Shown piece after piece: positions 42,326-50,052 of a DNA stretch of 64,000 nt. Source of the stretch: Undibacterium paludis (GTDB lineage Bacteria > Pseudomonadota > Gammaproteobacteria > Burkholderiales > Burkholderiaceae_D). Below the pieces are notes generated by a model. The model was not told the DNA's origin. It worked only from the letters and a program-made list of their open reading frames with translations, and ran no database searches. Both the position numbers and the translations under genes were made by a program. Location of the stretch: positions 59,070 through 123,069 of the forward strand of contig NZ_JAKZHX010000019.1 of assembly GCF_022568815.1 (NCBI RefSeq). Reading direction: 5' to 3'. How positions within the stretch are numbered: position 1 is the first letter of the stretch; every line of letters starts with the position of its first letter.

Positions 42326-44827
42326 ATGGGGAAAAACTGGACGAGGATCATTGACGATGTGGCTGACGCCATTCGTAACGCCGACGGTGAATGTGTTTTT
42401 TTAATCGGTGCAGGTTGTTCTTTCAGTGGAGGCATCCCATTGGCGGGCAGGCTTATTGACGAAATTAAGACCAGCTACCCAACCGCCTACAACCGTGCTC
42501 AAAAAAAGGAAAACTACAACAGCGTCATGTCCCAGCTGACACCTCAACAAAGACGCACACTTTTAAACAGGCATATAGAAAAGGCGAAAATCAACTGGGC
42601 TCACCTGGCATTGGCACAGCTATTCCGTGAGGAAAAAATCAACCGGATACTCACCGTCAATTTTGACCCGCTCATCGTCCGGGCCTGCGCAATGGTCGGA
42701 AAATATCCTGCGATTTATGACCTTGCCACCTCTTCTGTATTCAAAGCCAATCGAGTCGCCCCCAACTCCATCTTTTACCTGAATGGGCAGCACACCGGCT
42801 TCATCACGCTCAATACCGAAGATGAATTGAAAGAGCATCGATCAAGGCTGGAAGAGATCGTTATCGACACCGGCACCAGAAGGACCTGGGTAGTCATCGG
42901 CTACAGTGGCGAAGCAGACCCTCTCTTGGAAATTCTGGCAAAAGACAGAGTTTTTGATGGAGGCCTTTACTGGATAGGTTTTGACAAAGCACCATCTGAT
43001 CATCTGGTAAAGCAGTTGCTTGCGCTTGAATCAAATGAAGCCTACTACATAGGCGGGCAAGATGCAGATACCTTCTTGACAACATTGGCCCAAAAACTGG
43101 AGTGCTTCCCACCACCTTTATTGACCAAGCCATTTGACCATATTGAAAGCATCGTCGCTGATCTTGACTTCAGTACTGGCAAGGATGTTGGTCTCGCGCT
43201 TAAATCAACACTGGATGAGCAATTGAACAATGCGAAACTTCAAAACGCACAGAACCAGAACGATCTTGACCTGTTTGAACTTTTGCTGGCAGGTAAACGC
43301 GAAGAAGTGCTTCAACTATACCAGGCCATTGCCGAACCTGATTCTAAACAAAAAGAAGCCGCTGCCTGGGCGTTGGTAGAGATCGGGGATACGTTACTGG
43401 AAAGCCTGAAAGATGAAACTGGTACGTCTACTGGCGAGATAGCCAAACTATTTCTGTCAATCTCAGAAAAATATAGCCAGGCGCTTGCCATCAAACCAGA
43501 CATGCATGAAGCATTAAATAATTGGGGAACCGCCTTACACAAGGAAGCGACTATGTTGTCCAGCACGGACCGTGCCCAGGCCAGCAGCAAATGGCAACTG
43601 GCTGCTGAAAAGTATAGCCAAGTGCTTGTCATCAAACCGGATGAGCATGATGCATTATTTAATTGGGGACTTGCATTAAGCAAGGAAGGGATGATGCTGT
43701 CCAGCACAGACCCAGATCAGGCCAGCAGCAAATGGCAACTGGCTGCTGAAAAATATAGCCAGGCGCTTGCCATCAAGCCAGATAAGCATGAAGCATTGTT
43801 GAACTGGGGAGCGGCATTAAGCGATGAAGCAACTATGTTGTCCAGCACCGACCCCGCCCAGGCCAGCAGCAAATGGCAACTAGCTGGTGAAAAGTATAGC
43901 CAGGCGCTTGCCATCAAACCAGATAAGCATGAAGCATTGTTGAACTGGGGAGCGGCATTAAGTAATGAAGCAATGATGCTGTCCAGCACAGACCCAGATC
44001 AGGCCAGCAGCAAATGGCAACTGGCTGCTGAAAAATATAGCCAGGCGCTTGTCATCAAGCCAGATAAGCATGAAGCATTAAATAATTGGGGAAACGCATT
44101 ACACAAGGAAGCGACTATGTTGTCCAGCACAGACCCAGCTCAGGCCAGCAGCAAATGGCAACTGGCTACTGAAAAATACAGCCAGGCGCTTGCCATCAAA
44201 CCAGACAAGCATGATGCACTAAATAATTGGGGAAACGCATTAAGCAATGAAGCAATGATGTTGTCCAGCACAGACCCAGATCAGGCCAGCAGCAAATGGC
44301 AACTGGCTGCTGAAAAATATAGCCAGGCGCTTGCCATCAAACCAGACATGCATGATGCACTAAATAATTGGGGAAACGCATTAAGCAATGAAGCGACTAT
44401 GTTGTCCAGCACAGACCCAGCTCAGGCCAGCAGCAAATGGCAACTGGCTGCTGAAAAATACAGAGAAGCACTTGGGATCTCCCCCAATCATTCTCAAGCC
44501 CATAGTAATCTGGCTATAGTCCTTGTGAAACAAAGCTTCAAAGAAGCTGACACTTACAGTCGCGCCGCTTTACTGGATGAAGCACAAGATTTATTGATGC
44601 GAGGAGAAGAATTGGACGAAGGAAGCTGCGCTTACAACCTGGCCTGCGTCTTTGCGCTAAAGCTTGATATCAATCAGACAGTGACATGGTTAGATAAATG
44701 CGCTGCTTTTGGTAGGTTAAATGATAAAGCATTTATTGACGGCGACCGAGATTTTGACCTGATCAGATCACATCCAGAATTCACCGCCTGGATGGAAAAA
44801 ACTTTTGAAAAAACCGAACCTGCCTGA
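42326..44827 (+). CDS. SIR2-like protein with seven near-identical TPR-like repeats
   Basis: An 833-residue protein; GGAGAG before ATG 42326 fixes the start over a TTG at 42302. Residues 15-270 are SIR2-like: VFLIGAGCSFSGGIPLAG (~24), ILTVNFDPL with N112, and WVVIGYSGEADPLLEIL. Where relatives usually have His-Gly, this protein reads FYLNGQHTG, so the catalytic His may be shifted or lost. Residues 381-709 are seven 47-residue repeats (EKYSQALAIKPD..NWG..ALS), then a degenerate repeat and a TPR-like tail. SIR2-repeat proteins are known in NAD-depleting phage defence; this gene is a candidate. It is flanked by direct repeats. Confidence 0.85.
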   Translation: MGKNWTRIIDDVADAIRNADGECVFLIGAGCSFSGGIPLAGRLIDEIKTSYPTAYNRAQKKENYNSVMSQLTPQQRRTLLNRHIEKAKINWAHLALAQLFREEKINRILTVNFDPLIVRACAMVGKYPAIYDLATSSVFKANRVAPNSIFYLNGQHTGFITLNTEDELKEHRSRLEEIVIDTGTRRTWVVIGYSGEADPLLEILAKDRVFDGGLYWIGFDKAPSDHLVKQLLALESNEAYYIGGQDADTFLTTLAQKLECFPPPLLTKPFDHIESIVADLDFSTGKDVGLALKSTLDEQLNNAKLQNAQNQNDLDLFELLLAGKREEVLQLYQAIAEPDSKQKEAAAWALVEIGDTLLESLKDETGTSTGEIAKLFLSISEKYSQALAIKPDMHEALNNWGTALHKEATMLSSTDRAQASSKWQLAAEKYSQVLVIKPDEHDALFNWGLALSKEGMMLSSTDPDQASSKWQLAAEKYSQALAIKPDKHEALLNWGAALSDEATMLSSTDPAQASSKWQLAGEKYSQALAIKPDKHEALLNWGAALSNEAMMLSSTDPDQASSKWQLAAEKYSQALVIKPDKHEALNNWGNALHKEATMLSSTDPAQASSKWQLATEKYSQALAIKPDKHDALNNWGNALSNEAMMLSSTDPDQASSKWQLAAEKYSQALAIKPDMHDALNNWGNALSNEATMLSSTDPAQASSKWQLAAEKYREALGISPNHSQAHSNLAIVLVKQSFKEADTYSRAALLDEAQDLLMRGEELDEGSCAYNLACVFALKLDINQTVTWLDKCAAFGRLNDKAFIDGDRDFDLIRSHPEFTAWMEKTFEKTEPA
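43466..44452 (+). repeat. Seven tandem 141-bp coding repeats
   Basis: Exactly 7 x 141 bp encode the 47-residue units of the SIR2-TPR protein. Differences between units are few and clustered (KPDM/KPDK/KPDE, HEA/HDA, LSNE/LSDE/LHKE, TDPA/TDPD), as expected from recent unequal exchange or gene conversion. The eighth unit (from 44453, EKYREALGISPN) is old and divergent. Copy number probably varies between strains. Confidence 0.95.
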
Positions 44828-44845
44828 TTAGGCCACGTGCGGCAT

Positions 44846-45007
44846 GCCGGTCATACATAGCAGCATGACCGGCACCACTGTATGCTCATCACATGCTCAA
44901 GACACACGGTAAAATAGCCGCCAAACACAGTTAAAAAACCATCTCCGCATGCAAACCCACACCCTTCCCACCCCCGCCACCCCCAACAAAACCAACGAAG
45001 ACCTGAT
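44846..45007 (+). repeat. Repeat B, copy 1 (leader and 5' end of the PP2C-like gene)
   Basis: It matches about 45976-46140. It includes the shared CACGGTAAAATAG, the start codon and MQTHTL.TPATPNKTNEDLI, and stops at the junction. Confidence 0.85.
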
Positions 45008-45068
45008 CATCGCCCCCGACATACTGGCAGAAACGATTGCGGATAAGGTGGGGCAGTGCGGGTTGTGA
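44949..45068 (+). pseudogene. Chimeric 39-codon frame: PP2C-like start fused to serine hydrolase end
   Basis: The frame opens MQTHTLPTPATPNKTNEDLI, identical in kind to the 46082 gene, and continues in frame as IAPDILAETIADKVGQCGL, the exact end of the 40830 gene. It marks the join of a tandem duplication. A functional product is unlikely but it could be translated, since the leader of the phosphatase gene is included. Confidence 0.85.
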
Positions 45069-45269
45069 GGCCAAACTGGCAGACGACGATTCTGCGTCTG
45101 CCATGATAGGCTTCATCAGGCCATAGTCAGGATCAATGCCAAAGCTTGCCGCACATCAAAAGGACTTCTAATTTTCCTGACATCAATTCTGGTGAATTTG
45201 ATAAATATTGCTACATCTGCAATCCCCATCAAAAACAACAGCTATATTGTGTTAGCGTTAGAGTAAGCG
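45009..45269 (+). repeat. Direct repeat A, copy 2
   Basis: It matches 42018-42278 at a constant offset of 2991 bp. After 45269 the sequence diverges, so the SIR2-TPR gene was not kept in this second unit. Confidence 0.9.
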
Positions 45270-45469
45270 TAACGACCTGTCATGCCCCCGAAAAAAATGT
45301 AGGCGTTTCCTGTGAATGTGTTCAAATGGATAAATGTGCTGAAAAAATGCGGGGGCGGAGAATAAAAATACTTGGCATCAATGCTGAAATAACATCCATT
45401 TGCAAATGGTGTTTAGATTAACAATCTACTCGCCATGAACAGAATAAATACAATCAATAGGGAAATACA

Positions 45470-45853
45470 ATGAAATCAAAGTTTGTGCTGCTCGGCGGTG
45501 TGTTGATACTGGTGGCAGTAAGTACGACCGTGGGATATGTATGGTACCCGCGCCATCAGGGGGAGCAGCTGGTTCGAGAAGCGTTAAAAGACCCTGATTC
45601 GGCCGTGTTCCGTGACGTGAAGTATTTTCGTAAGACCAAAGGTGTGTGTGGTCTTGTGAATGCAAAAAATAGCTTGGGCGGATATGTCGGGTTTAACGAC
45701 TTTATGCTGAATGCAGACGGTAAGGTAACTTTCGCGCCAACTGGTGATAGCTCCGTTGGGTCGGCGGACGAACGCCTGGACGTCCTGCAAAAGCGTATTG
45801 CTTATCTTGAGGAAAAAATAAAAACATGCCCTGATGAGACTGACAAAAAGTGA
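45470..45853 (+). CDS. Membrane-anchored hypothetical protein
   Basis: A 127-residue protein with one N-terminal membrane segment (KFVLLGGVLILVAVSTTVGY) and a periplasmic domain of a widespread small family: LVREALKDPDSAVFRDVKYF, then VCGLVNAKNSLGGYVGFNDF. The C-terminus is a short coiled coil (LDVLQKRIAYLEEKI). Function unknown; such proteins are common in accessory DNA. It lies between the two duplication scars. Confidence 0.7.
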   Translation: MKSKFVLLGGVLILVAVSTTVGYVWYPRHQGEQLVREALKDPDSAVFRDVKYFRKTKGVCGLVNAKNSLGGYVGFNDFMLNADGKVTFAPTGDSSVGSADERLDVLQKRIAYLEEKIKTCPDETDKK

Positions 45854-45920
45854 TATCTGGTAGTGACCTGCTAAGGGCGTCTACCTTGGTTAATCCATGG
45901 CTACTTTTCAGAGAGTACGC

Positions 45921-45980
45921 ATGGATAAAACCTTCGGCAAAAACTGGAAACGCATGGCTAAATTCTATGCTACTTGCTGA
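45921..45980 (+). pseudogene. Possible 5' remnant of a second SIR2-TPR gene
   Basis: A 19-codon frame reads MDKTFGKNWKRMAKFYATC. GKNW.R followed by hydrophobic positions resembles MGKNWTRIIDDVA, the start of the SIR2-TPR gene, and GAGAG upstream matches too. It sits where a duplicated copy would be expected. The similarity is short, so this is tentative. Confidence 0.3.
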
Positions 45981-46140
45981 TCATGCATAGCAAGATGATC
46001 AGCAACCACCGTGTGTTCATCGCATGCCCAGGATGCACGGTAAAATAGCAATCAAGTACATCCAATAAAACACTCAGCCGCATGCAAACCCACACCCTCT
46101 CCACCCCCGCCACCCCCAACAAAACCAACGAAGACCTGAT
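45976..46140 (+). repeat. Repeat B, copy 2 (original, at the PP2C-like gene)
   Basis: Leader and first ~20 codons of the phosphatase gene, matching 44846-45007. As the reading frame continues intact here, this is taken as the parental copy. Confidence 0.85.
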
Positions 46141-46966
46141 ACTCACGCTTGCCCACAATGAGCACCTGCTCGATGTGCTGATATTTGATGGCGCCAGCAC
46201 TGTGTCTGAGCAGCATTATCTGGATGCGGTGCTGGGTGACCCGGCCTGGTTTGTGCAGCAGTTTGCGCTGGCCTTGCAGCAGGTGGTAGCGCCTGATGTA
46301 AGCCAGGCTGACAGCGTGGTGCGGGCGCTGGATGTCATGCGGGGGCAGCATGCTGCGTTGTTGACGGCAACAGTGCCGCCTTATGCATGGCCGATAGCCG
46401 CCCTGACCTGGGTGCGTCTGCGTGATGCAGATGATACGGGCCATGCTGACGGGGGTGTACAGGTGTCGGTCTATGCACTCGGTGACTGCAAGCTGTTTTT
46501 ACTGGATGAGCACGGCGCCTCCAGCGACCTGGACCCTTACGTTAATCCGCAGGAGGGCATACTCAAGACGGCGATAGAGCAGATGAAGCGTGACGGCCTT
46601 GATGAGCAGGCGCGCTGGGCGAAGCTCTTGCCCATGCTGCGGGACAGGCGGGTGTCGCAAAACACCAGTGTGCAGCCATCGATACTGTGCCTGCATCCGC
46701 AAGGGCCTTTCGCGGCGCGCGAACACAGCTTAAGCATTAGCTTAAACACCAGCAAGTCAGCCCGCCTGGTGCTGATGACAGATGGCTTTTACCGCCTGGT
46801 CGACAGCTACCATCTGTATGACGACTCAGGTCTGTTGCAAGCCTGCGCCAGCCAGGGTTTGCCGGCGCTGATGCAAGAACTGCGAGCGCATGAGGCAGGC
46901 AAGTCTGGCGCTGGTGCGGTCGTTAAAAAGACCGACGATGCAACTGTCGCCATGATCAGTTTTTAA
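46082..46966 (+). CDS. PP2C-like serine/threonine phosphatase
   Basis: A 294-residue protein with PP2C landmarks in order: NKTNEDLI at the start, LIFDGAS, VYALGDCKLFLLDE, RLVLMTDGFYRLVD and KKTDDATVAMISF. The metal-binding Asp residues of LxDGxS, MTDG and TDD are present, so activity is plausible. No partner kinase is adjacent. The 5' end is duplicated at 44949. It converges with the 47001 gene across a 34-bp gap. Confidence 0.8.
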   Translation: MQTHTLSTPATPNKTNEDLILTLAHNEHLLDVLIFDGASTVSEQHYLDAVLGDPAWFVQQFALALQQVVAPDVSQADSVVRALDVMRGQHAALLTATVPPYAWPIAALTWVRLRDADDTGHADGGVQVSVYALGDCKLFLLDEHGASSDLDPYVNPQEGILKTAIEQMKRDGLDEQARWAKLLPMLRDRRVSQNTSVQPSILCLHPQGPFAAREHSLSISLNTSKSARLVLMTDGFYRLVDSYHLYDDSGLLQACASQGLPALMQELRAHEAGKSGAGAVVKKTDDATVAMISF

Positions 46967-47000
46967 GCACCCTGTGATCAGGCGTCAGGCGTGATGCACC

Positions 47001-47507
47001 TCAAACGCAGGCAATCAGGTTCGTCTCATCAAGAAAATACAGGCCCAGCAGCGTACCCTTTTTAGGCATCAGCCCGAAGTGCATCTGGCTTTCAAAATGA
47101 ATGGGTAACTTGCCCTGGAAGCCCGCAGCCGCACCGGCGACTTTCTTCCACGCAGGCCGTTTGACGCCATGCCAGAAGCTCAGTTTGGAACCGTCGCGGG
47201 CAAACAGCGTCGGTTGCAGGATGTCGACAGAGTTCTCGCCATTCCAGTACAGATACCCAGGGTAATGTGCACCGTCCTTGTCGACAAAGTCGGTAAACAC
47301 AAGCACCTGGAATATGGAAAACATCGGGTCACCCTCGATATAAGGCGTGACCGACAGATCATCCCTGCCCCTGTCATTGAGCGGAAAATACCAGACCGGA
47401 AACTGCTGAAAATCCACCAGATCCAGTTCATAGACCTGCTTGTACACCGACCTGGCCATAGCCTGAGATGCCGACCTGCTTGCCGGCTTGGATACAGACA
47501 CAGACAT
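47001..47507 (-). CDS. Immunity-type protein, paralogue of the 61653 gene
   Basis: A 168-residue protein from ATG 47507 (GGGGG upstream; ATG 47519 also in frame). YKQVYELDLVDFQQFPVWYF and LLGLYFLDETNLIACV match the gene at 61653 (HKQVYDLTLSDLEKYPVWYF, LLGLYFLDKENQIDFI) along the whole length. The PVW.F opening also appears in the 60065 gene. These proteins occur in clusters downstream of Rhs and other polymorphic toxins and are probably immunity proteins; the cognate toxin is not seen here. Confidence 0.7.
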   Translation of the reverse strand: MSVSVSKPASRSASQAMARSVYKQVYELDLVDFQQFPVWYFPLNDRGRDDLSVTPYIEGDPMFSIFQVLVFTDFVDKDGAHYPGYLYWNGENSVDILQPTLFARDGSKLSFWHGVKRPAWKKVAGAAAGFQGKLPIHFESQMHFGLMPKKGTLLGLYFLDETNLIACV

Positions 47508-47519
47508 AACTACCCCCAA

Positions 47520-48393
47520 ATGTAGAACATTTTTTGATCAGTATGCTGGCTGGCAAACTCTCTCATTCTCTCTAAGCGACAGATATCACAACAGACCCGC
47601 CATGCTTTGGCTTGCTTATCATCCTGGACAAAAAACCTGGCCGCGCAAACGACTACAGAGGGCACAGCCACCAGGGCCCGCCCTACATCTCCCACTGCAT
47701 GAATTGATGCCCAAAAATGGTGCTCAACGATCAAATACCAGCATAGCACAATTTCCATGCGGAAACATCCTGCTCCGGTATTTGACTACCGCGACATGCG
47801 CCTTCATGGACGCCAACAGTGACAGGAAACGATCCCATCGTTGCACTTGATTATTAAATAGTCAATGGTTTAATTAAGATTTTTGTAACAATTATTCATA
47901 TTTGATCAGCCTAGCTCGTCTTGTTGTCTGCGCGCTTGATCAACGATGGCTTCCCGCTAAAAGCAGGCGGGAATGTGGGTTTGGGGTGCATTGTGCTCGT
48001 TGCACTCAGTGTGATCCATGCGCGGCTGACGCAAAAGCCGTCTGCGACAATTTTGCCCAAATCATGGTGAGGGAAAACGCGTTGAACCTGTTGTATTTTA
48101 AGTAATTTAGTGGCATTTATGTCAATCATAGATGCTTTTATGATAATCTTGTTTTTGCCAGCAATGGCAGTCCTTGATTTCGCCAGTCCTTTACTTTATT
48201 TCACTGTTTTTATACCCCAGGCCTTCATCAACACCCGCTTGGGGGGCGTCGTTCTGCAAGTGTCTCTGCCGGCATTTATTAAACATCCTTGTCGCAATCG
48301 TCGTGTTTTTGATCAACACCCCTCATATCAACAATCTTCGTCAAGCTTGTGTTTGTACTGGTTTGCACGAAACCTATTTTGGGATTCCGTCAC
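47520..48393. other. Intergenic, 874 bp, carrying MITE-like copy 3
   Basis: The only structure recognised is the truncated repeat at 47903-48054. Open frames at 47488-47850 and 48110-48397 lack ribosome sites and look like chance frames. The region is AT-richer around 47850-47910. Confidence 0.5.
47903..48054. mobile_element. MITE-like repeat, copy 3 (both ends lost)
   Basis: It starts at TGATCAGCC, contains TTGATCAACGATGGCTTCCC and GCTAAAAGCAGGCGGGAATG, and ends near GACGCAAAAGCCGTCTGCG, aligning with the interior of copy 1. Terminal inverted repeats are absent. Confidence 0.65.
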
Positions 48394-49938
48394 ATGAAAA
48401 TTCAACATCTGCTCAGTAAAGGGGCTCCCCTGTTGGCGATGTTTTCCTTTGCGCCACAAGCAGCACATGCCTATTTTGAGGATCTCTGTGCATCCCCGCA
48501 AGACCACAAGATCGTCGCCTGCGTGGAGCCGCGCGCGGCATGCGCCAAGACACCGTCTGAAGGAAAAGCCTGTCCGGCGCAGCTTGGCCAGGCGGTCAAG
48601 CAAATTGCTGCGCCCGTCCCCGCCAGAAGCATGATCCATGCAGATGCCACCTACTTTTTGGCGCAAGCACTGGGGTACAGGGCCGACGTGGCGTACTGGA
48701 TCATTGCCTACAATGAAGTGGCAGATTACACGCAGTATGCCCCCATTGATCAGTGCGGCGTGCAAGCCTCTGCCAGCAACTCAGGGCAGTCGTATATCAC
48801 AGCCCAATTTAATGGATTTCAGCGCATCAATAACACGACCGATGGCCCGCTGTATCACTACGTGCTGCCGTTTTCTCCAAACGGTGCAGGCACGGACGTA
48901 CATGGCGCCAGTGGCATCCAGGCCGTCTACCCGTTTCATTTCCCTGTACCTGGCTATCCGGTCGTGATTGACGATATGTATGAGGGTTCCTTGTCCAATA
49001 TGCGGCAATGGGCCATGCAGCCAGGTGATGAACCTGGATTGCTGTGCGCGGCAGGATTGACGGTGCCCAATGGCGCTTCGAATTTCAGTGGCCGTGCGTG
49101 CAGGACCGGGATCACGGTGCAGGGAAATGTGCCGGTGATTACACAGTCACAGAACGGTGTTCAGGTCAGCTTTAACTCAGGGCCCAAAATTCTCGACAAC
49201 AGCAATGGCGATGTCAGTTACCGCGAGCTGGGCCACTGGCTGAAGGATAAATCCCGCACAACGGGTGTCTTGTGGAAAGACCCGGCCATGCCGCCGGTTC
49301 CTGTGCAGCTTGCCCGTATCGGGCTATATATCCATAGCATGCAGGATACGGCTTCGCATTCGACCTACTGTGGCGACGATGCCCCTTCCCCTCCTGGTGG
49401 CACCGATGTCGGTAGCTATATGAAACTCGACGGCACTAACCTGCAACTCATCTTTGGCTCGACCTGTGCCACGGCGCCGCACATCGCCGGGCATACAGAA
49501 GAAACGGCTACCGGTGATTCTGCCTTGCCCCTGCGTGATTACACATCACTCAACATGACATTGAACGAGCTGATTATTTTTGGGAATACGGTTGCCAAAG
49601 CCAGGGGCTGGATCGTCAACCCTGAGCTGCTGCCGCCAGATGTGGTTGGCGGCAAAAACGCACTGGGGCACAGTGCTGCCGATCTGCAAGCCAGGCTCGT
49701 CGGCACCATCACACAGGGCAAGCAGTGGACACGCGGCGAAGTCTACCAGTCTGCCCTGGTGACGTTGCCACTGCAACAGCTTTCCACATTGAACCGGCTG
49801 CACGCCATGAACGCCGCGCTGATGTCGTACTCCGACTATGTGCAAAAGCAATACACAGCCCCTGGCCGCTTCACGCCATTCGAGCTGATGCCTGGCAACG
49901 CGAAGAACCCGCAAGATACCAGCGCATGTTTCAAGTAG
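48394..49938 (+). CDS. Exported protein with clustered His residues, possible hydrolase
   Basis: A 514-residue protein from ATG 48394. The signal peptide ends FAPQAAHAYF. The mature part is Cys-containing and rich in short loops. IGLYIHSMQDTASHSTYCGD and ATAPHIAGHTEET hold His and Asp residues in an order resembling zinc-dependent phospholipase C-type enzymes; RSMIHADATYFLAQALGYR near residue 85 adds another. Family membership is a guess. It stands alone, with a MITE-end-like GGACTTACGCA after it (49989). Confidence 0.65.
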   Translation: MKIQHLLSKGAPLLAMFSFAPQAAHAYFEDLCASPQDHKIVACVEPRAACAKTPSEGKACPAQLGQAVKQIAAPVPARSMIHADATYFLAQALGYRADVAYWIIAYNEVADYTQYAPIDQCGVQASASNSGQSYITAQFNGFQRINNTTDGPLYHYVLPFSPNGAGTDVHGASGIQAVYPFHFPVPGYPVVIDDMYEGSLSNMRQWAMQPGDEPGLLCAAGLTVPNGASNFSGRACRTGITVQGNVPVITQSQNGVQVSFNSGPKILDNSNGDVSYRELGHWLKDKSRTTGVLWKDPAMPPVPVQLARIGLYIHSMQDTASHSTYCGDDAPSPPGGTDVGSYMKLDGTNLQLIFGSTCATAPHIAGHTEETATGDSALPLRDYTSLNMTLNELIIFGNTVAKARGWIVNPELLPPDVVGGKNALGHSAADLQARLVGTITQGKQWTRGEVYQSALVTLPLQQLSTLNRLHAMNAALMSYSDYVQKQYTAPGRFTPFELMPGNAKNPQDTSACFK

Positions 49939-50052
49939 GGAAAGAGTCAGCTGTTTTCAGTCGCCTCAAGGCTTATCCTGCATCAACAGGACTTACGCAG
50001 TTGGGGCGGTTTTGCTTCAGCCCCCATCATTACAACCCTGACAGGAGTCATC

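Larger units (their letters stand above)
44828..45469. other. Intergenic scar of a duplication (repeat B1 plus repeat A2)
   Basis: This 642-bp gap is almost wholly duplicated DNA. About 44846-45007 is a copy of the leader and first 20 codons of the 46082 gene, joined at a CCTGAT/CCTGAC microhomology to a copy of the serine hydrolase end (45009-45269). The remaining ~200 bp to 45469 have no clear gene; a frame at 45146-45421 is judged a shadow. Confidence 0.8.

Noticed and set aside
43466..44452. Tandem 141-bp units considered as a non-coding satellite
   Set aside because: Units are in frame and keep codon structure throughout the SIR2-TPR gene.
45146..45421. 91-codon frame after repeat A2
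   Set aside because: Most of it lies in duplicated non-coding DNA and no ribosome site is seen.
48110..48397. 95-codon frame before the secreted protein
   Set aside because: No ribosome site; composition changes from hydrophobic to random within the frame and it overlaps the next signal peptide.
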